NCBI GenBank assembly: GCA_027449965.1
Contig: DAIDKP010000013.1
Span: 1-64,000 of the forward strand
DNA length: 64,000 nucleotides
Direction of reading: 5' to 3'
Source of the DNA: Acidobacteriaceae bacterium
Lineage (GTDB): Bacteria > Acidobacteriota > Terriglobia > Terriglobales > Acidobacteriaceae
Positions 1 to 8,350 of the stretch are shown in pieces. The translations under genes were made by a program, and so were the position numbers. Every line of letters begins with the position of its first letter. Position 1 is the first letter of the stretch. Below the pieces are notes generated by a model. That model worked only from the letters and a program-made list of their open reading frames with translations. It was not told the DNA's origin and did not search any database.

Positions 1-62
1 TGCGGTTGCGATAACCAGTGGGTTTCTACTCACCAGGCCCGGAAGCGGGCGGAAAGAGCGAT

Positions 63-1031
63 ATGAACATCAGTTTTGCAGACATTCATGCGGCGGCCGA
101 TTACATCGGACCTGGAGCGATTGAAGTTCCCATGTACCAGACGGAGATCTTCGACATCTGTCGGCGATCGAGTCCGTTTGGACAGCGGATCAAGCAGGTT
201 CCGGCGACGGGTCATCCTTCACGGTACTTCGAGGAGACGGCGATTCCGAATGCGGGCACGGCGGCGTTTGTGAATCCGCGCGCGATTACGCCGACGGTGG
301 TGAGTCCGACACGCGTGGAGCGGGCTGTGCCGCTGAAGGCGCTGGTGGCGCAGATGAACTACAACCTCTTCGACGTGGAGCTGGGCAATCAGCAGCAGCA
401 GTTTGCGTATCTGCAGGCCAAGGACCTGGCGGATACCGTGAGCGGGCTGATGGTGGCGCACGACGTGGCGTTGTGGAACGGCAACGACACCAGCCTGACG
501 GCACCGACGACGACCCAGTATATGGGCGCGACGGCGCAGATTGTGGCGGGCGGCAATACGACGACGGTCTCGACGACGCAGTCGATTGTGAACGGGCTGA
601 AGACGACGGTGGCGCAGATGGTGGCCAGCAATGGCTATCGCGTGCGACCGACGGCGATCTATGCCAACCCAGTCTTGCTGGACCTGATTGACCAGGAGAT
701 GAAGACCGAGTTCAACGTGGTGCTGCGGACGGATAACATTACCGGCGGCGTGACGGTGAAGATGCTTTCGACGCAGGCGGGCGACCTGCCGCTGATTCCG
801 GACTGGAGCCTCGGTTACACAGGCACTCCTGGCTCGGGCACAGCGGTGCTGCCGGCCTACATTGTGACCGAAGACCTGATCGAGTACCACTGGCTGGGCG
901 ATCCGGCTCCACGCATCTTCGAGCTGGGTCTGCCGAACTCGCTCACTCTCCAGTACGTTGCCGTGAAGTTTGGCGGCGTGGTGGTGAAGGGCGCCAACTA
1001 CGCGCACTATCAGGTGCTCGTCGACCGATAA
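63..1031 (+). CDS. Phage-type major capsid protein (HK97-like fold)
   Basis: 322 residues. Predicted virion shell protein. It has a short N-terminal helix region, a segment rich in Thr/Val around residues 60-90 that could be an E-loop, a long helix near residues 180-205 like the capsid spine helix, and a C-terminal strand region ending in a conserved-looking 'GGVVVKGANY'. There is no long N-terminal scaffold or protease-cleaved delta domain. I chose the ATG at 63 because GGAAAG lies about 7 nt upstream; an in-frame start at 18 would add 15 unlikely residues. It heads a run of structural genes on the same strand (adaptor next). Capsid identity rests on overall pattern and neighbours rather than a signature motif. 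It could alternatively be a capsid-like shell protein of a domesticated element. Confidence 0.7.
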   Translation: MNISFADIHAAADYIGPGAIEVPMYQTEIFDICRRSSPFGQRIKQVPATGHPSRYFEETAIPNAGTAAFVNPRAITPTVVSPTRVERAVPLKALVAQMNYNLFDVELGNQQQQFAYLQAKDLADTVSGLMVAHDVALWNGNDTSLTAPTTTQYMGATAQIVAGGNTTTVSTTQSIVNGLKTTVAQMVASNGYRVRPTAIYANPVLLDLIDQEMKTEFNVVLRTDNITGGVTVKMLSTQAGDLPLIPDWSLGYTGTPGSGTAVLPAYIVTEDLIEYHWLGDPAPRIFELGLPNSLTLQYVAVKFGGVVVKGANYAHYQVLVDR

Positions 1032-1180
1032 CCACTGCGTGGAGCAGCCGCGACCACTGCGTGGGGCAGCCGCGACCTTCGGTCGCCACGGACAACCGTG
1101 GCGCTCCCGGGGGGCGCGGTTGGCTGCGGTTTGCGGGTGGAAGGACAGAAGCAGATTCCCTGCGGGAATGACAACAAGAA
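1032..1180 (+). repeat. Composite intergenic repeat, copy 1 (element A + element B)
   Basis: The first half (A, 1032-1110) is G+C-rich and contains 'GGCGCTCCCGGGGG'. The second half (B, 1151-1174) contains ATTCCC-TGC-GGGAAT, a 6-bp stem with a 3-nt loop, followed by GACAACAAGAA. The same A-then-B order recurs at 2334, 4028 and 17993. In this copy the start of A is doubled (ACCACTGCGTGG at 1031 and again at 1054). Confidence 0.75.
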
Positions 1181-1222
1181 AAGCAGAAGCAAAAGCAGAA
1201 GCAGAAGCAAGGGCAGAAGTAA
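1181..1222 (+). repeat. Short tandem repeat next to element B
   Basis: Degenerate hexanucleotide array built on AGCAGA / AGCAAA, directly after the B repeat and before the adaptor gene. The regular period is obvious by eye (about seven units). Confidence 0.7.
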
Positions 1223-1260
1223 CCGTGAAAGCAAGGCGAGTGAGCGAAGGGGGATGAGCG

Positions 1261-1884
1261 ATGGCGTATCTGTTGCCACAGGACTATACGAATTACGGTT
1301 TGCCGGCGGGGACGAGCGCGGACTGGGTGACATCGGCGACGGCGCTGATCAACTCCTATTGCCGCAGGCCGGATATCAACATTACGCAGTACACGGAGCG
1401 GTCGCGGATTGTGAGCGGTTCGCAGACGGTGATGATGAGTTATCTGCCGCTGGCGCCGCTGGCACCGGCGACGAGTCCGCTGATCTCGATGCAGGGCAAG
1501 TATGCGTGGCCACGGCGAGGTGACTTGCCGGTGGTGCCGCTGCTGGATGCGGCGCTGGCGTTTTCGCTGCCGGGGGAGTGGTCGGCGCTGGATCCGACGA
1601 CGGTGGATTTTGACCCGAATACGGGGATTCTGACGCTGCCTTGGAACCTGATGGGGCTGCCGTACAACGAGGTTGAGGTGACGTATACGGCGGGACTGGC
1701 GGTGATTGGCGACGATATCAAGACGGCGTGCGCGCAGATTGTGAAGAATGCGCAGGCGCAACCCTCGCTGAATGTGCAGCGGTCGAGGGTGGACACGATG
1801 TGGTTGCAATATTTTGGGACGACACTGATTGACCAGACGGTGCAGGCGCTGCTGCGGCCCTACATTGCGAACAGGCTGGGGTGA
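1261..1884 (+). CDS. Phage head-tail connector / adaptor-like protein
   Basis: 207 residues. Likely joins the capsid portal to the tail, as gp6-type adaptors do. The N-terminal helix-rich part (residues 15-45, 'ALINSYCRRPDI') is typical of this family, a beta-rich middle follows (residues 60-140), and the C-terminal part is helical. The ATG at 1261 is preceded by a G-rich stretch (AGGGGGATGAGCG) that can act as ribosome site. It sits second in the structural cluster, the usual place for this function. The call is by pattern and position; no catalytic motif is expected. Confidence 0.55.
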   Translation: MAYLLPQDYTNYGLPAGTSADWVTSATALINSYCRRPDINITQYTERSRIVSGSQTVMMSYLPLAPLAPATSPLISMQGKYAWPRRGDLPVVPLLDAALAFSLPGEWSALDPTTVDFDPNTGILTLPWNLMGLPYNEVEVTYTAGLAVIGDDIKTACAQIVKNAQAQPSLNVQRSRVDTMWLQYFGTTLIDQTVQALLRPYIANRLG

Positions 1885-1889
1885 CGACG

Positions 1890-2324
1890 ATGAGCGATAC
1901 GGCATCACGAGAGGGAACTGCGATACCGCAGATGCTGACGGACGCGATTCTGCGGACGGTGGCGGGGACGACGGCGTATTTGCAGGTGACGGGCGCAAAT
2001 CCTGACACCGAACAAAGCGAAGTGGGATTGGTGGCGAACAACTTTCAACAGGTGGCGATTTCACCGGTGCTGATGCGGAAGCTGCCGCCGACGTGGCGTG
2101 AGGGCGATATGCCGCGGTGGGAGATGCTGATGTCGGCCACGAGCGTCGAGGCAGAGGTGGCGTCGATGAATCTGACTTCGGCACAGAGCCTGTTTTCGAT
2201 GACGATGTCGGTGACGATGGCCGGACAAAGCTATGTGATCGAGTCCGTAGCAGCCAACGAGGCGATGGGCACGGTGTATCTGTATCGGCTGCTGGTACGC
2301 GAAGCGGGAACCGAAGCACTCTGA
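1890..2324 (+). CDS. Small virion-cluster protein, function unknown
   Basis: 144 residues, soluble, without membrane segments or recognisable motif. A GTG at 1881 overlaps the stop of the upstream gene, but the ATG at 1890 has GGGG 9 nt before it and is preferred. Position between adaptor and further structural genes suggests a head-completion or tail-terminator role, which is inference only. The end is followed by a composite intergenic repeat. Confidence 0.65.
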   Translation: MSDTASREGTAIPQMLTDAILRTVAGTTAYLQVTGANPDTEQSEVGLVANNFQQVAISPVLMRKLPPTWREGDMPRWEMLMSATSVEAEVASMNLTSAQSLFSMTMSVTMAGQSYVIESVAANEAMGTVYLYRLLVREAGTEAL

Positions 2325-2333
2325 CCATTGCAT

Positions 2334-2435
2334 GGAGCGGCTGCGCGTTCGCGCGGTGGCGCTCCCGGTGGTCGCGGGATGGCCTGGGTGGACGGTTACG
2401 GGCGCAAAAGCGGATTCGCAGTGGGAATGGCGAGC
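2334..2435 (+). repeat. Composite intergenic repeat, copy 2 (A + B)
   Basis: A half at 2334-2390 (GCATGGAGCGGCTGCGCG, then GGTGGCGCTCCCGGTGGTCGCG); B half at 2407-2432 with a diverged hairpin (ATTCGCAGTGGGAAT). Confidence 0.75.
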
Positions 2436-2482
2436 TGGGGAAGCACTGGGAACAACGAAACGTAAAGGTTGAGGGCGACGAG

Positions 2483-2995
2483 ATGCAGAATGCGAAGGAC
2501 TCTTTTTATCTGGCGTTGCGGACGCGGCTGCAGGGGATCAATCCGCAGCGGACGATTCTGCTGCGGTCGGCGGTGCGGCCTGGGATTCTGGTGGAAGAAG
2601 CGGAAGCGCCGTTTGCACAGGCGGCTGGAGGGACGGCGTTTCCGCTGGTTCCGACGGATGTGTTTGTGCTGCGATGGCTGGGGTTGGCGGTGGATATGGA
2701 TCAGGCGCTGCCGCTGGTGGCGGCCGAGTGTGAGGTGATCTATTCGACGCTGGGGACGCAGGCGTTTGGCGGGTTGGATCGCGGGCGGTCGATGACGGAG
2801 ATGGATCTGGAGTTGATGGAGATGATGACGCCGTTTCAGACGCCGAAGGTGAACTATGCGGTCTCGCCGCCGCAGGCGATGCTGACGCAGGTGTTCTGGG
2901 ATGAGCCGGTGTATACGCCGATGGTGGTGCAGCGGGACAGGCTGACGCGTTCGGCGCGGGTGATGGTGTACAGCTACCAGGAAGCGGGTGAGTGA
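2483..2995 (+). CDS. Virion-cluster protein, function unknown
   Basis: 170 residues. No recognised motif. It is rich in Val/Leu/Glu with a Met-rich helix near residues 105-120 ('ELMEMMTPF'). I start it at ATG 2483, 7 nt after GAGGG; the long in-frame extension upstream runs through the repeat and is not coding. Its 3' end abuts or overlaps the next gene (GTG 2988 / ATG 2997), indicating translational coupling. In phages of this layout such a gene often encodes a tail-completion protein, but nothing here proves it. Confidence 0.7.
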   Translation: MQNAKDSFYLALRTRLQGINPQRTILLRSAVRPGILVEEAEAPFAQAAGGTAFPLVPTDVFVLRWLGLAVDMDQALPLVAAECEVIYSTLGTQAFGGLDRGRSMTEMDLELMEMMTPFQTPKVNYAVSPPQAMLTQVFWDEPVYTPMVVQRDRLTRSARVMVYSYQEAGE

Positions 2996-2996
2996 G

Positions 2997-4025
2997 ATGG
3001 GAACAGCGAGTACATACTGGGCGGCAGCGCCGGTGGTGCGGAGGGTACGCGCGTATTTTGCGCCAGTGAATCGGACGGCAGGGACACCGATGCTGTTCGA
3101 CGCGTCGGAGGAGGGGGAGTTCAATCTGGACTCCCCGCCGGCGCCGTGGATTTCGCTGGGGTGGGTGCGGGATTTTGTGAGGAAGCCGATGGGCAAGCTG
3201 GTGCCGGTGGTGACGGGGATGCCGCCGACGGTGCTGGAACAAAGCTGGGAGCTGCTGGATACGCAGGTTTCGTTTCACTTTTTGAGCTGGACGAAGCTGA
3301 CGATGGCGCTGGCGGCAGGCAGCCAGCATATGAATCTGCTGGCTCCGATGTCCGACGCTGCGGCTTCGCCGGATGGCGGGACGGCGATTCCGGCGGTGAC
3401 GGTGCAGACGGGCGGGACGGCGACGTTTCTGCCCATGACGCAGGCTGACGCGGCCAGTTTTGCTGCTGGGCAGATGGTGGCGGTGGATGTGGATTACACG
3501 GGGCAGACGGGGTATGTGGGCACGGGCGTGAGCGGGTCATATGTGAAGACGGCGCTGACGGATGTGAATTACATACGGCGCGTGACGTACAACGTGGCAC
3601 GCGTGGGGGCGGTGACGACGGCGGGACTGACGCTGGCCGAGCCGCTGATTGCCGGCGCGCCGACGACGGGAATGAAGGCGCAGGCGATGGTGGGATTTGT
3701 GGACCGCGAGGGCGGAAGTTTCTTTCCGGAGTGGTCGGCGCTGTTTGTGCTGGAGGGCAGCCAGGGTGAGCGGATTTTTTATCACTATCCGCGGTTGCAG
3801 CCGGTGGTGGGATCGGTGGAGAAACCGTTGGTGCCGTCGAAGCCGACTCCGCTGGAAGTGGAGGAACGGCTGAAGCCGCTGGTGGTGACGCCGAAGTACC
3901 AGGGAACACTGGAACAGATGCCGCTGACGGCGCTGTGCCGGGCGTTGCCGGTGACGGATCCGCTGGATGGGGAGCTGGTGCTGTGTTATCGGAGCTTCCT
4001 GCCGGCGAGCCATGCGCTGATTTAA
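2997..4025 (+). CDS. Virion-cluster structural protein, possibly tail-related
   Basis: 342 residues. Beta-rich with many Gly/Thr/Val, no membrane segment. The middle (residues 125-245) reads like a repeated beta-domain ('GQMVAVDVDYTGQTGYVG'), and the segment near 'EWSALFVLEGSQGERIFYHYP' resembles major tail-tube proteins. ATG 2997 is two bases after the stop of the upstream gene; a GTG at 2988 is the alternative. No tape-measure gene follows. Function is inferred from place in the cluster. Confidence 0.65.
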   Translation: MGTASTYWAAAPVVRRVRAYFAPVNRTAGTPMLFDASEEGEFNLDSPPAPWISLGWVRDFVRKPMGKLVPVVTGMPPTVLEQSWELLDTQVSFHFLSWTKLTMALAAGSQHMNLLAPMSDAAASPDGGTAIPAVTVQTGGTATFLPMTQADAASFAAGQMVAVDVDYTGQTGYVGTGVSGSYVKTALTDVNYIRRVTYNVARVGAVTTAGLTLAEPLIAGAPTTGMKAQAMVGFVDREGGSFFPEWSALFVLEGSQGERIFYHYPRLQPVVGSVEKPLVPSKPTPLEVEERLKPLVVTPKYQGTLEQMPLTALCRALPVTDPLDGELVLCYRSFLPASHALI

Positions 4026-4027
4026 CC

Positions 4028-4112
4028 TTTGCATGGAGCGGCTGTGCGGGCGCTGGTGGTGGTGGAACATGCTAAAAAAAAGCGGATTCCCTGCGGGAAT
4101 GACAAGCAAAAG
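4028..4112 (+). repeat. Composite intergenic repeat, copy 3 (truncated A + B)
   Basis: Truncated A (GCATGGAGCGGCTGTGCGGGCG) followed by a perfect B core ATTCCC-TGC-GGGAAT and GACAAGCAAAA at 4084-4110. Confidence 0.75.
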
Positions 4113-4214
4113 GGCGGGGCTGAGGTGAAGGTTGATTCCATTTCGTTGTGGGGGTGGAGATATTCTGGAGGGGAATGTGCGATGGAGTGGATGGGCTGAG
4201 GAGCGGGGAGAACG

Positions 4215-4958
4215 ATGCCGGTGTATTATCTGAGGCGGTTGACGGGAGCGAGGCGGACGAAGCGCGGAAATCGGCATCTGGCGCGGTATCTGGCGCTGAT
4301 TGCCGGAGCGGTGAATGCGGGTGGTTTTCTGGCGCTGGGTCACTATACGTCGCACATGTCGGGCGTGGTGGCGGCGATGTCGGATGATCTGGCGACGGGT
4401 CGTTTGCGTCTGTTTGCGATTGGCGTGGTTTCGGTGGTTTCGTTTTTCAGCGGAGCGGTGCTGACGACGCTTTTGATTCGAGTGGCGCGGGCGCGTCGGA
4501 TGACGAGCGAGTACGCGCTGCCGCTGCTGATGGAGGCGCTGCTGCTGGCCGGTTTCGCACTGGTCGGTGCGCGGGTGTTGGAGTGGAATCTGCTGCTGGC
4601 GATCGGGTATGTGTGTTTTGCGATGGGGCTGCAGAATGCGGTGATTACGAAGCTGTCTCATGCGATTATTCGCACGACGCATGTGACGGGGATGGTGACG
4701 GACACGGGGATTCTGGTGGGGCGGTGGATCTTTGGAAGGCTGGTTCGCAGCCAGCCGATGAGCGCTGCCGACGTGTTGAGCCTGCGGTTACTGTCTTCGC
4801 TGGTGCTGCTGTTTTTTGTGGGTGGATTGGCGGGCGCGGTGGGGTTCGAGCGTGTGGGGTGGATATTTCTGTTGCCGCTGGCGGTGGTGCTGGGCGCGCT
4901 GGCGGTGGTGCCGGTGATGGATGACCTGAAAACGACGCGGGAGCGGCAAGCGGCATAG
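4215..4958 (+). CDS. DUF1275 (YoaK-type) integral membrane protein
   Basis: 247 residues with about six hydrophobic helices. The opening 'YLALIAGAVNAGGFLALG' and 'YTSHMSGVV' are hallmarks of the DUF1275 family, as is 'TTHVTGMVTDTGI' in the second half. The family is broadly distributed and functionally uncharacterised; transport has been suggested. ATG 4215 follows GGGGAGA. The gene lies between virion-type genes yet is followed by a strong intrinsic terminator at 4980-5013, so it is a separate transcription unit inside the cluster, either inserted cargo or a neighbour displaced by repeats. Confidence 0.9.
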   Translation: MPVYYLRRLTGARRTKRGNRHLARYLALIAGAVNAGGFLALGHYTSHMSGVVAAMSDDLATGRLRLFAIGVVSVVSFFSGAVLTTLLIRVARARRMTSEYALPLLMEALLLAGFALVGARVLEWNLLLAIGYVCFAMGLQNAVITKLSHAIIRTTHVTGMVTDTGILVGRWIFGRLVRSQPMSAADVLSLRLLSSLVLLFFVGGLAGAVGFERVGWIFLLPLAVVLGALAVVPVMDDLKTTRERQAA

Positions 4959-4979
4959 GACGAAAAAGAGATGGAAGCG

Positions 4980-5013
4980 GGAGGTGAGCGTGAGGCGCTC
5001 ACCTCCTTTTTTT
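4980..5013 (+). terminator. Intrinsic terminator after the DUF1275 gene
   Basis: Perfect 11-bp stem (GGAGGTGAGCG / CGCTCACCTCC) with a 5-nt loop, followed by seven T residues at 5007-5013. It lies 21 bp after the stop codon. It should isolate the next gene at 5059 from upstream transcription. Confidence 0.92.
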
Positions 5014-5058
5014 GTTTGCAGACGGTTGAGCGGATGGACAGGAACGGAGTGCGCGGCG

Positions 5059-7461
5059 ATGAAGGTGACGATCAACAATGTGGATTATTCGGCGGCGTTG
5101 GACAGTGTGCACCCGCTGACGGTGGAGCGGAAGCTGAATGAGCCGACGGTGTGTTTGCTTTGGGTGACGCTGGGACAGGCGAGCGCGTTGCCGACGCCTG
5201 AGCGGAACCAGCCGGTGTTGGTGGAGGGCGATGACGGGACGGTGTTTTTCACCGGTTATCTGGCGGTGGCGCCGTTGCCGGAATTTGCCGGAGTGGGTAC
5301 GGCGGGACCGATCTATCGCTGGGCGCTGCAGGCGGTGAGTGATGAGCTGTTGCTGAATATGCAGCCGATGACGCCGTCGTCGGGAGTGACGGGTTTGACG
5401 GCGGGCGAAGCGATGCAGACGCTGACGGCTCATGCGGGCCAGACGGGGCCAGGTCAGACGGGTTTGGGCGCGGCGATTCCGCTGGGAAGTGGTTTGGCGG
5501 GATTGGATGTGAGCGGGCTGAACACGGCAGCGATGGCCTTGCCGGTGGGCAATTTTATGCCGGATCCGGGTTGGCGGTGGAGCGAGTCTGTGGGTCTGGT
5601 GGCGGCGCAGGCGCGGGCGAGCTATCGCGCGGTGGGCGGGCGTGTGACGGCGGCTCCTGTGGGCACGACGTTGCATACGCTGAATGAAGCCAACGGGACG
5701 CTGGTGCTGAGCAACCTGACGATGACGGCGAGCGTGGAGCGGGCGCTGGCCAACGATGTGACGGTGTGTGGGGCGAGCGAGCCGTGGGCGTATGTGACGG
5801 AGTATTTGCTGGGCGATGGGGTGACGGTGACGTTTCCGCTGAATGAAGACCCGTTTTTTGAGACGACGCCGGAGGCGCGGATTATCAACAACGAGCTGTT
5901 CAACGAGCCGGTGATCGATACGCGGAACTGGATGTTTACGGGAGCGAGCGAGTATTTTTCGCTGACTGGGGCGGGGTTGACGATGAACGGCGGCACGGGC
6001 GCGGATGGGCAGACGGCGCTGGTGTGGCGCGATCCGGTGGAGGCGGGCGGTTCGCTGTTTCTGGAGTTGAACGGGGTGCAGCTTGCGCCGGGAAGCACGG
6101 GGATTGTGGGCGGGTTGTATGGGAGCGGGGTGAATCTGGCGGGTTGTGTGGCGGGGTTTGAGGTGATGTCGGCGCAGGGGACAGGCGCGGTGAGCGTGGC
6201 GCCGGTGGTGAGCGGGGTGGTGGCCGGGCCGTCGTATGCGATTGATTCGACGCAGCAGTATACGCTGCGGGCGCGGGTGCATTGTCCGCTGACGGAGCGT
6301 GTGACGCAGGTGTATCGGGTGGTGGGGGATGCGGGCGCGGTGAGCTTTGGCGGGGAGGATCAACTGGCCGGGGCGCAGATGATGCTGGAGTTGGTGCCGG
6401 TGGTGAATGGGATTGCGGGGACGCCGGTGGTGCTGTATGACGGGGGCATAGCGAATGCGCCGGTGAGCTATCAGGTGTGTGTGGCGAATAGCTGGAATCT
6501 GATTGGTTCGATCCGGAGCGTGTATATGACGAATCTGGGATCGGGCTGGGTGAGGAGCACGCCGCCGGGCGAGGGAACACGGACGCGAAGGACGGGCACG
6601 ATTGCCGAGGGGGGTGAGTGTCATCTGCTGCGGACGGGAACGATGACGTTTTACAAGGGGTATATTCCGGTGCTGGGCGAGCTGGTGGAGGCGCACTATC
6701 GGACGGTGGGCACGGCGGTGGGGCGGTGGGTGAATACGGCGAGCCAGGCGGCGCTGGAGTCGGTGGGGATGCCGGCGACGGCGCAGTGGATTGGGAGCGT
6801 GACGAATCCCAAGGCGAGGTCGAGCGCGGATTGCCGGAATGCGGCGCAGGCGCTGGTGGCGGCGGCATCGAGCGTGAGCGCGGCGTGGCAGGGGACGTAC
6901 AAGGTGGCGAGCGCGAACTGGTCGACGGGGTTGACGGAGGATGTGTGGCCGGGCGATGCGCTGCTGCTGACGGCGCCGAGCGCGAATCTGAACGAGCAGG
7001 TGGCGGTGAGGATGGTGAAGCTGACGTACAAGCCGGGAACGCCGGATGTGGTGAACTATCAGATCAGTTTTGCCAACGACTGGGCGAACGATCTGGCGGT
7101 GAAGACATCGAAGACGGTGCCGGTGACGACGTGGCTGCCGGCGGTGATTGGGCCGACGTATCTGGCGGATCTGACGGGGCTGACGGTGACGGCGATTGGA
7201 GCCTCGACGCTGACGGTGAATGCGGGAGTCACAGCGCCGACGGGGGGTGGATTTGAGGTGCGACGGAGGGATTTCAGCTTTCAGGCAGGAGTGGATGCGG
7301 ATCTGGTGATCCGGTCGACGGTGGAGACGTTTGAGATTCCACGGGCTACGGAGGCGGATGCGTTTTACATACGGATGTATGACGGATCGACGCCGCCGAA
7401 TTATTCCGAGCACTCGGTGGCGCTGTATGTGAATTTGCCGCTGGTGGCGCAGGCGCTGTGA
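5059..7461 (+). CDS. Large phage tail-type protein
   Basis: 800 residues, soluble and beta-rich. The N-terminal 100 residues ('VTINNVDYSAAL', then 'NQPVLVEGDDGTVFFTGYL') resemble distal-tail / baseplate hub proteins. The middle (residues 250-500) is Gly/Val-rich and probably forms a beta-sandwich. The C-terminal 100 residues look fibronectin-III-like ('LTGLTVTAIGASTLTV'). The ATG at 5059 has GGAG 9 nt upstream. No tape-measure, lysozyme or tail-fibre chaperone gene is present around it, which is unusual for an intact phage. A long open frame on the opposite strand is a composition artefact. Confidence 0.65.
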   Translation: MKVTINNVDYSAALDSVHPLTVERKLNEPTVCLLWVTLGQASALPTPERNQPVLVEGDDGTVFFTGYLAVAPLPEFAGVGTAGPIYRWALQAVSDELLLNMQPMTPSSGVTGLTAGEAMQTLTAHAGQTGPGQTGLGAAIPLGSGLAGLDVSGLNTAAMALPVGNFMPDPGWRWSESVGLVAAQARASYRAVGGRVTAAPVGTTLHTLNEANGTLVLSNLTMTASVERALANDVTVCGASEPWAYVTEYLLGDGVTVTFPLNEDPFFETTPEARIINNELFNEPVIDTRNWMFTGASEYFSLTGAGLTMNGGTGADGQTALVWRDPVEAGGSLFLELNGVQLAPGSTGIVGGLYGSGVNLAGCVAGFEVMSAQGTGAVSVAPVVSGVVAGPSYAIDSTQQYTLRARVHCPLTERVTQVYRVVGDAGAVSFGGEDQLAGAQMMLELVPVVNGIAGTPVVLYDGGIANAPVSYQVCVANSWNLIGSIRSVYMTNLGSGWVRSTPPGEGTRTRRTGTIAEGGECHLLRTGTMTFYKGYIPVLGELVEAHYRTVGTAVGRWVNTASQAALESVGMPATAQWIGSVTNPKARSSADCRNAAQALVAAASSVSAAWQGTYKVASANWSTGLTEDVWPGDALLLTAPSANLNEQVAVRMVKLTYKPGTPDVVNYQISFANDWANDLAVKTSKTVPVTTWLPAVIGPTYLADLTGLTVTAIGASTLTVNAGVTAPTGGGFEVRRRDFSFQAGVDADLVIRSTVETFEIPRATEADAFYIRMYDGSTPPNYSEHSVALYVNLPLVAQAL

Positions 7462-7480
7462 GGGAAAAGGAGTGGGCGAG

Positions 7481-7705
7481 ATGCGAATGATGAATGAGTT
7501 TGAGGCGCAGGTGTTGAGCGACCTGAGCGTGCTGAAGGCGCAGATGGTGGGACTGGTGGGAGATGGGAGTTCGGGACGGATCTGCGAGCTGGAACGGAGG
7601 ATGGAGCGGCATGAACAGAACTGGCAGCGGGCGCGTGGGTTTATGGCGGCGATGAGCGTGCTGACGGCGGTGGTGGAAGTGGCGTTTGAGCGCTGGCGGC
7701 ATTGA
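7481..7705 (+). CDS. Small coiled-coil plus membrane-helix protein (XhlA/holin-like?)
   Basis: 74 residues. The first 50 form a charged heptad-like helix ('VLSDLSVLKAQMVGL', 'ELERRMERHEQNW') and the last 25 a weakly hydrophobic helix ('GFMAAMSVLTAVVEVAFE'). That architecture matches XhlA-type phage haemolysin / holin accessory proteins, though no lysin is next to it. ATG 7481 is chosen because AAGGAG sits at 7467-7472 with 8-nt spacing. It is 19 bp after the tail-type gene and is the last gene of the cluster. Confidence 0.6.
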   Translation: MRMMNEFEAQVLSDLSVLKAQMVGLVGDGSSGRICELERRMERHEQNWQRARGFMAAMSVLTAVVEVAFERWRH

Positions 7706-7718
7706 AGGGTGAGCGCAG

Positions 7719-7745
7719 AGGCGGATTTGCTGCGGGAATGAAGGA
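7719..7745 (+). repeat. Element B repeat, diverged copy
   Basis: GCGGATTTGCTGCGGGAATGAA at 7721-7742 matches the B consensus but has lost part of the left stem arm. It lies between the convergent ends of the virion cluster and the beta-barrel gene. Confidence 0.6.
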
Positions 7746-7766
7746 TGGAATGCGTGTGGTGGGGGG

Positions 7767-8306
7767 TTAATAGACGCGGATGCGCAGGCCGGAGCTGATG
7801 CCGAAGGAACTCATGTTGCCGAAGGTGAACTGGGGCCAGTCCTGATATTCGACGTCGGCGAGTCGGAAGGAGATGCGACGGTTGAGGTGGTAATCGACGC
7901 CGCCGCCGGGGGCGACGACGAAGTAGCTGCCGTGAGCGTAGTTGTAGGGGAAGTTGAAGAGGCCGTCGCCGACGAGGACTTTGACGTAAGGCTGGAAGCG
8001 GTGGAAGTCGTGGAAGCCGTAACGCGGTCCGATGAGCCATGTGGAGAGATGGACGTTGGCGGTTTGGCGCCAGAGCAGGTTGCGGTATTCGGCTTCGATG
8101 CCGGGTCGTCCTTTGGGTTCGGCGTCGACGAAGGCTGCGAAGCCGGCGAGCTGGCGTGGGCCGTAGCCGACTGAGTAGTAGGAAGCCTCGGCGCCGACGG
8201 AGACGACGATGCCGCCGGCATCGGCGGATTCGGTGACCTGCGCGTGTGCCGCGAGGCCGGTGAGGGTGGTGACGAAAAAGCAAAGCAGAAGTAAAGGCCT
8301 ACGCAT
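7767..8306 (-). CDS. Secreted outer-membrane beta-barrel protein
   Basis: 179 residues. A signal peptide occupies residues 1-22 (cleavage after 'GLAAHA'). The mature part alternates hydrophobic and polar residues in strands with many aromatic ends and finishes in an aromatic C-terminus ('LRIRVY'), typical of small eight-stranded OmpA/OmpW-like barrels. GGAGAGG lies just before the start. Probably an outer-membrane protein of unknown role. Confidence 0.75.
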   Translation of the reverse strand: MRRPLLLLCFFVTTLTGLAAHAQVTESADAGGIVVSVGAEASYYSVGYGPRQLAGFAAFVDAEPKGRPGIEAEYRNLLWRQTANVHLSTWLIGPRYGFHDFHRFQPYVKVLVGDGLFNFPYNYAHGSYFVVAPGGGVDYHLNRRISFRLADVEYQDWPQFTFGNMSSFGISSGLRIRVY

Positions 8307-8350
8307 GTCCTCTCCGAAGTGTAGCGGGTGCGGGTTTTCCGGGTCAGGTT

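Noticed and set aside
1039..1257. Lys/Arg/Ser-rich small frame (and a Phe/Cys-rich one on the other strand)
   Set aside because: Translation of the B repeat and the AGCAGA tandem array, not a gene.
4999..8283. 1,094-residue open frame on the minus strand
   Set aside because: Antisense to the 800-residue tail-type gene, extremely Arg/His-rich, no start with a ribosome site; a product of high third-position G+C.
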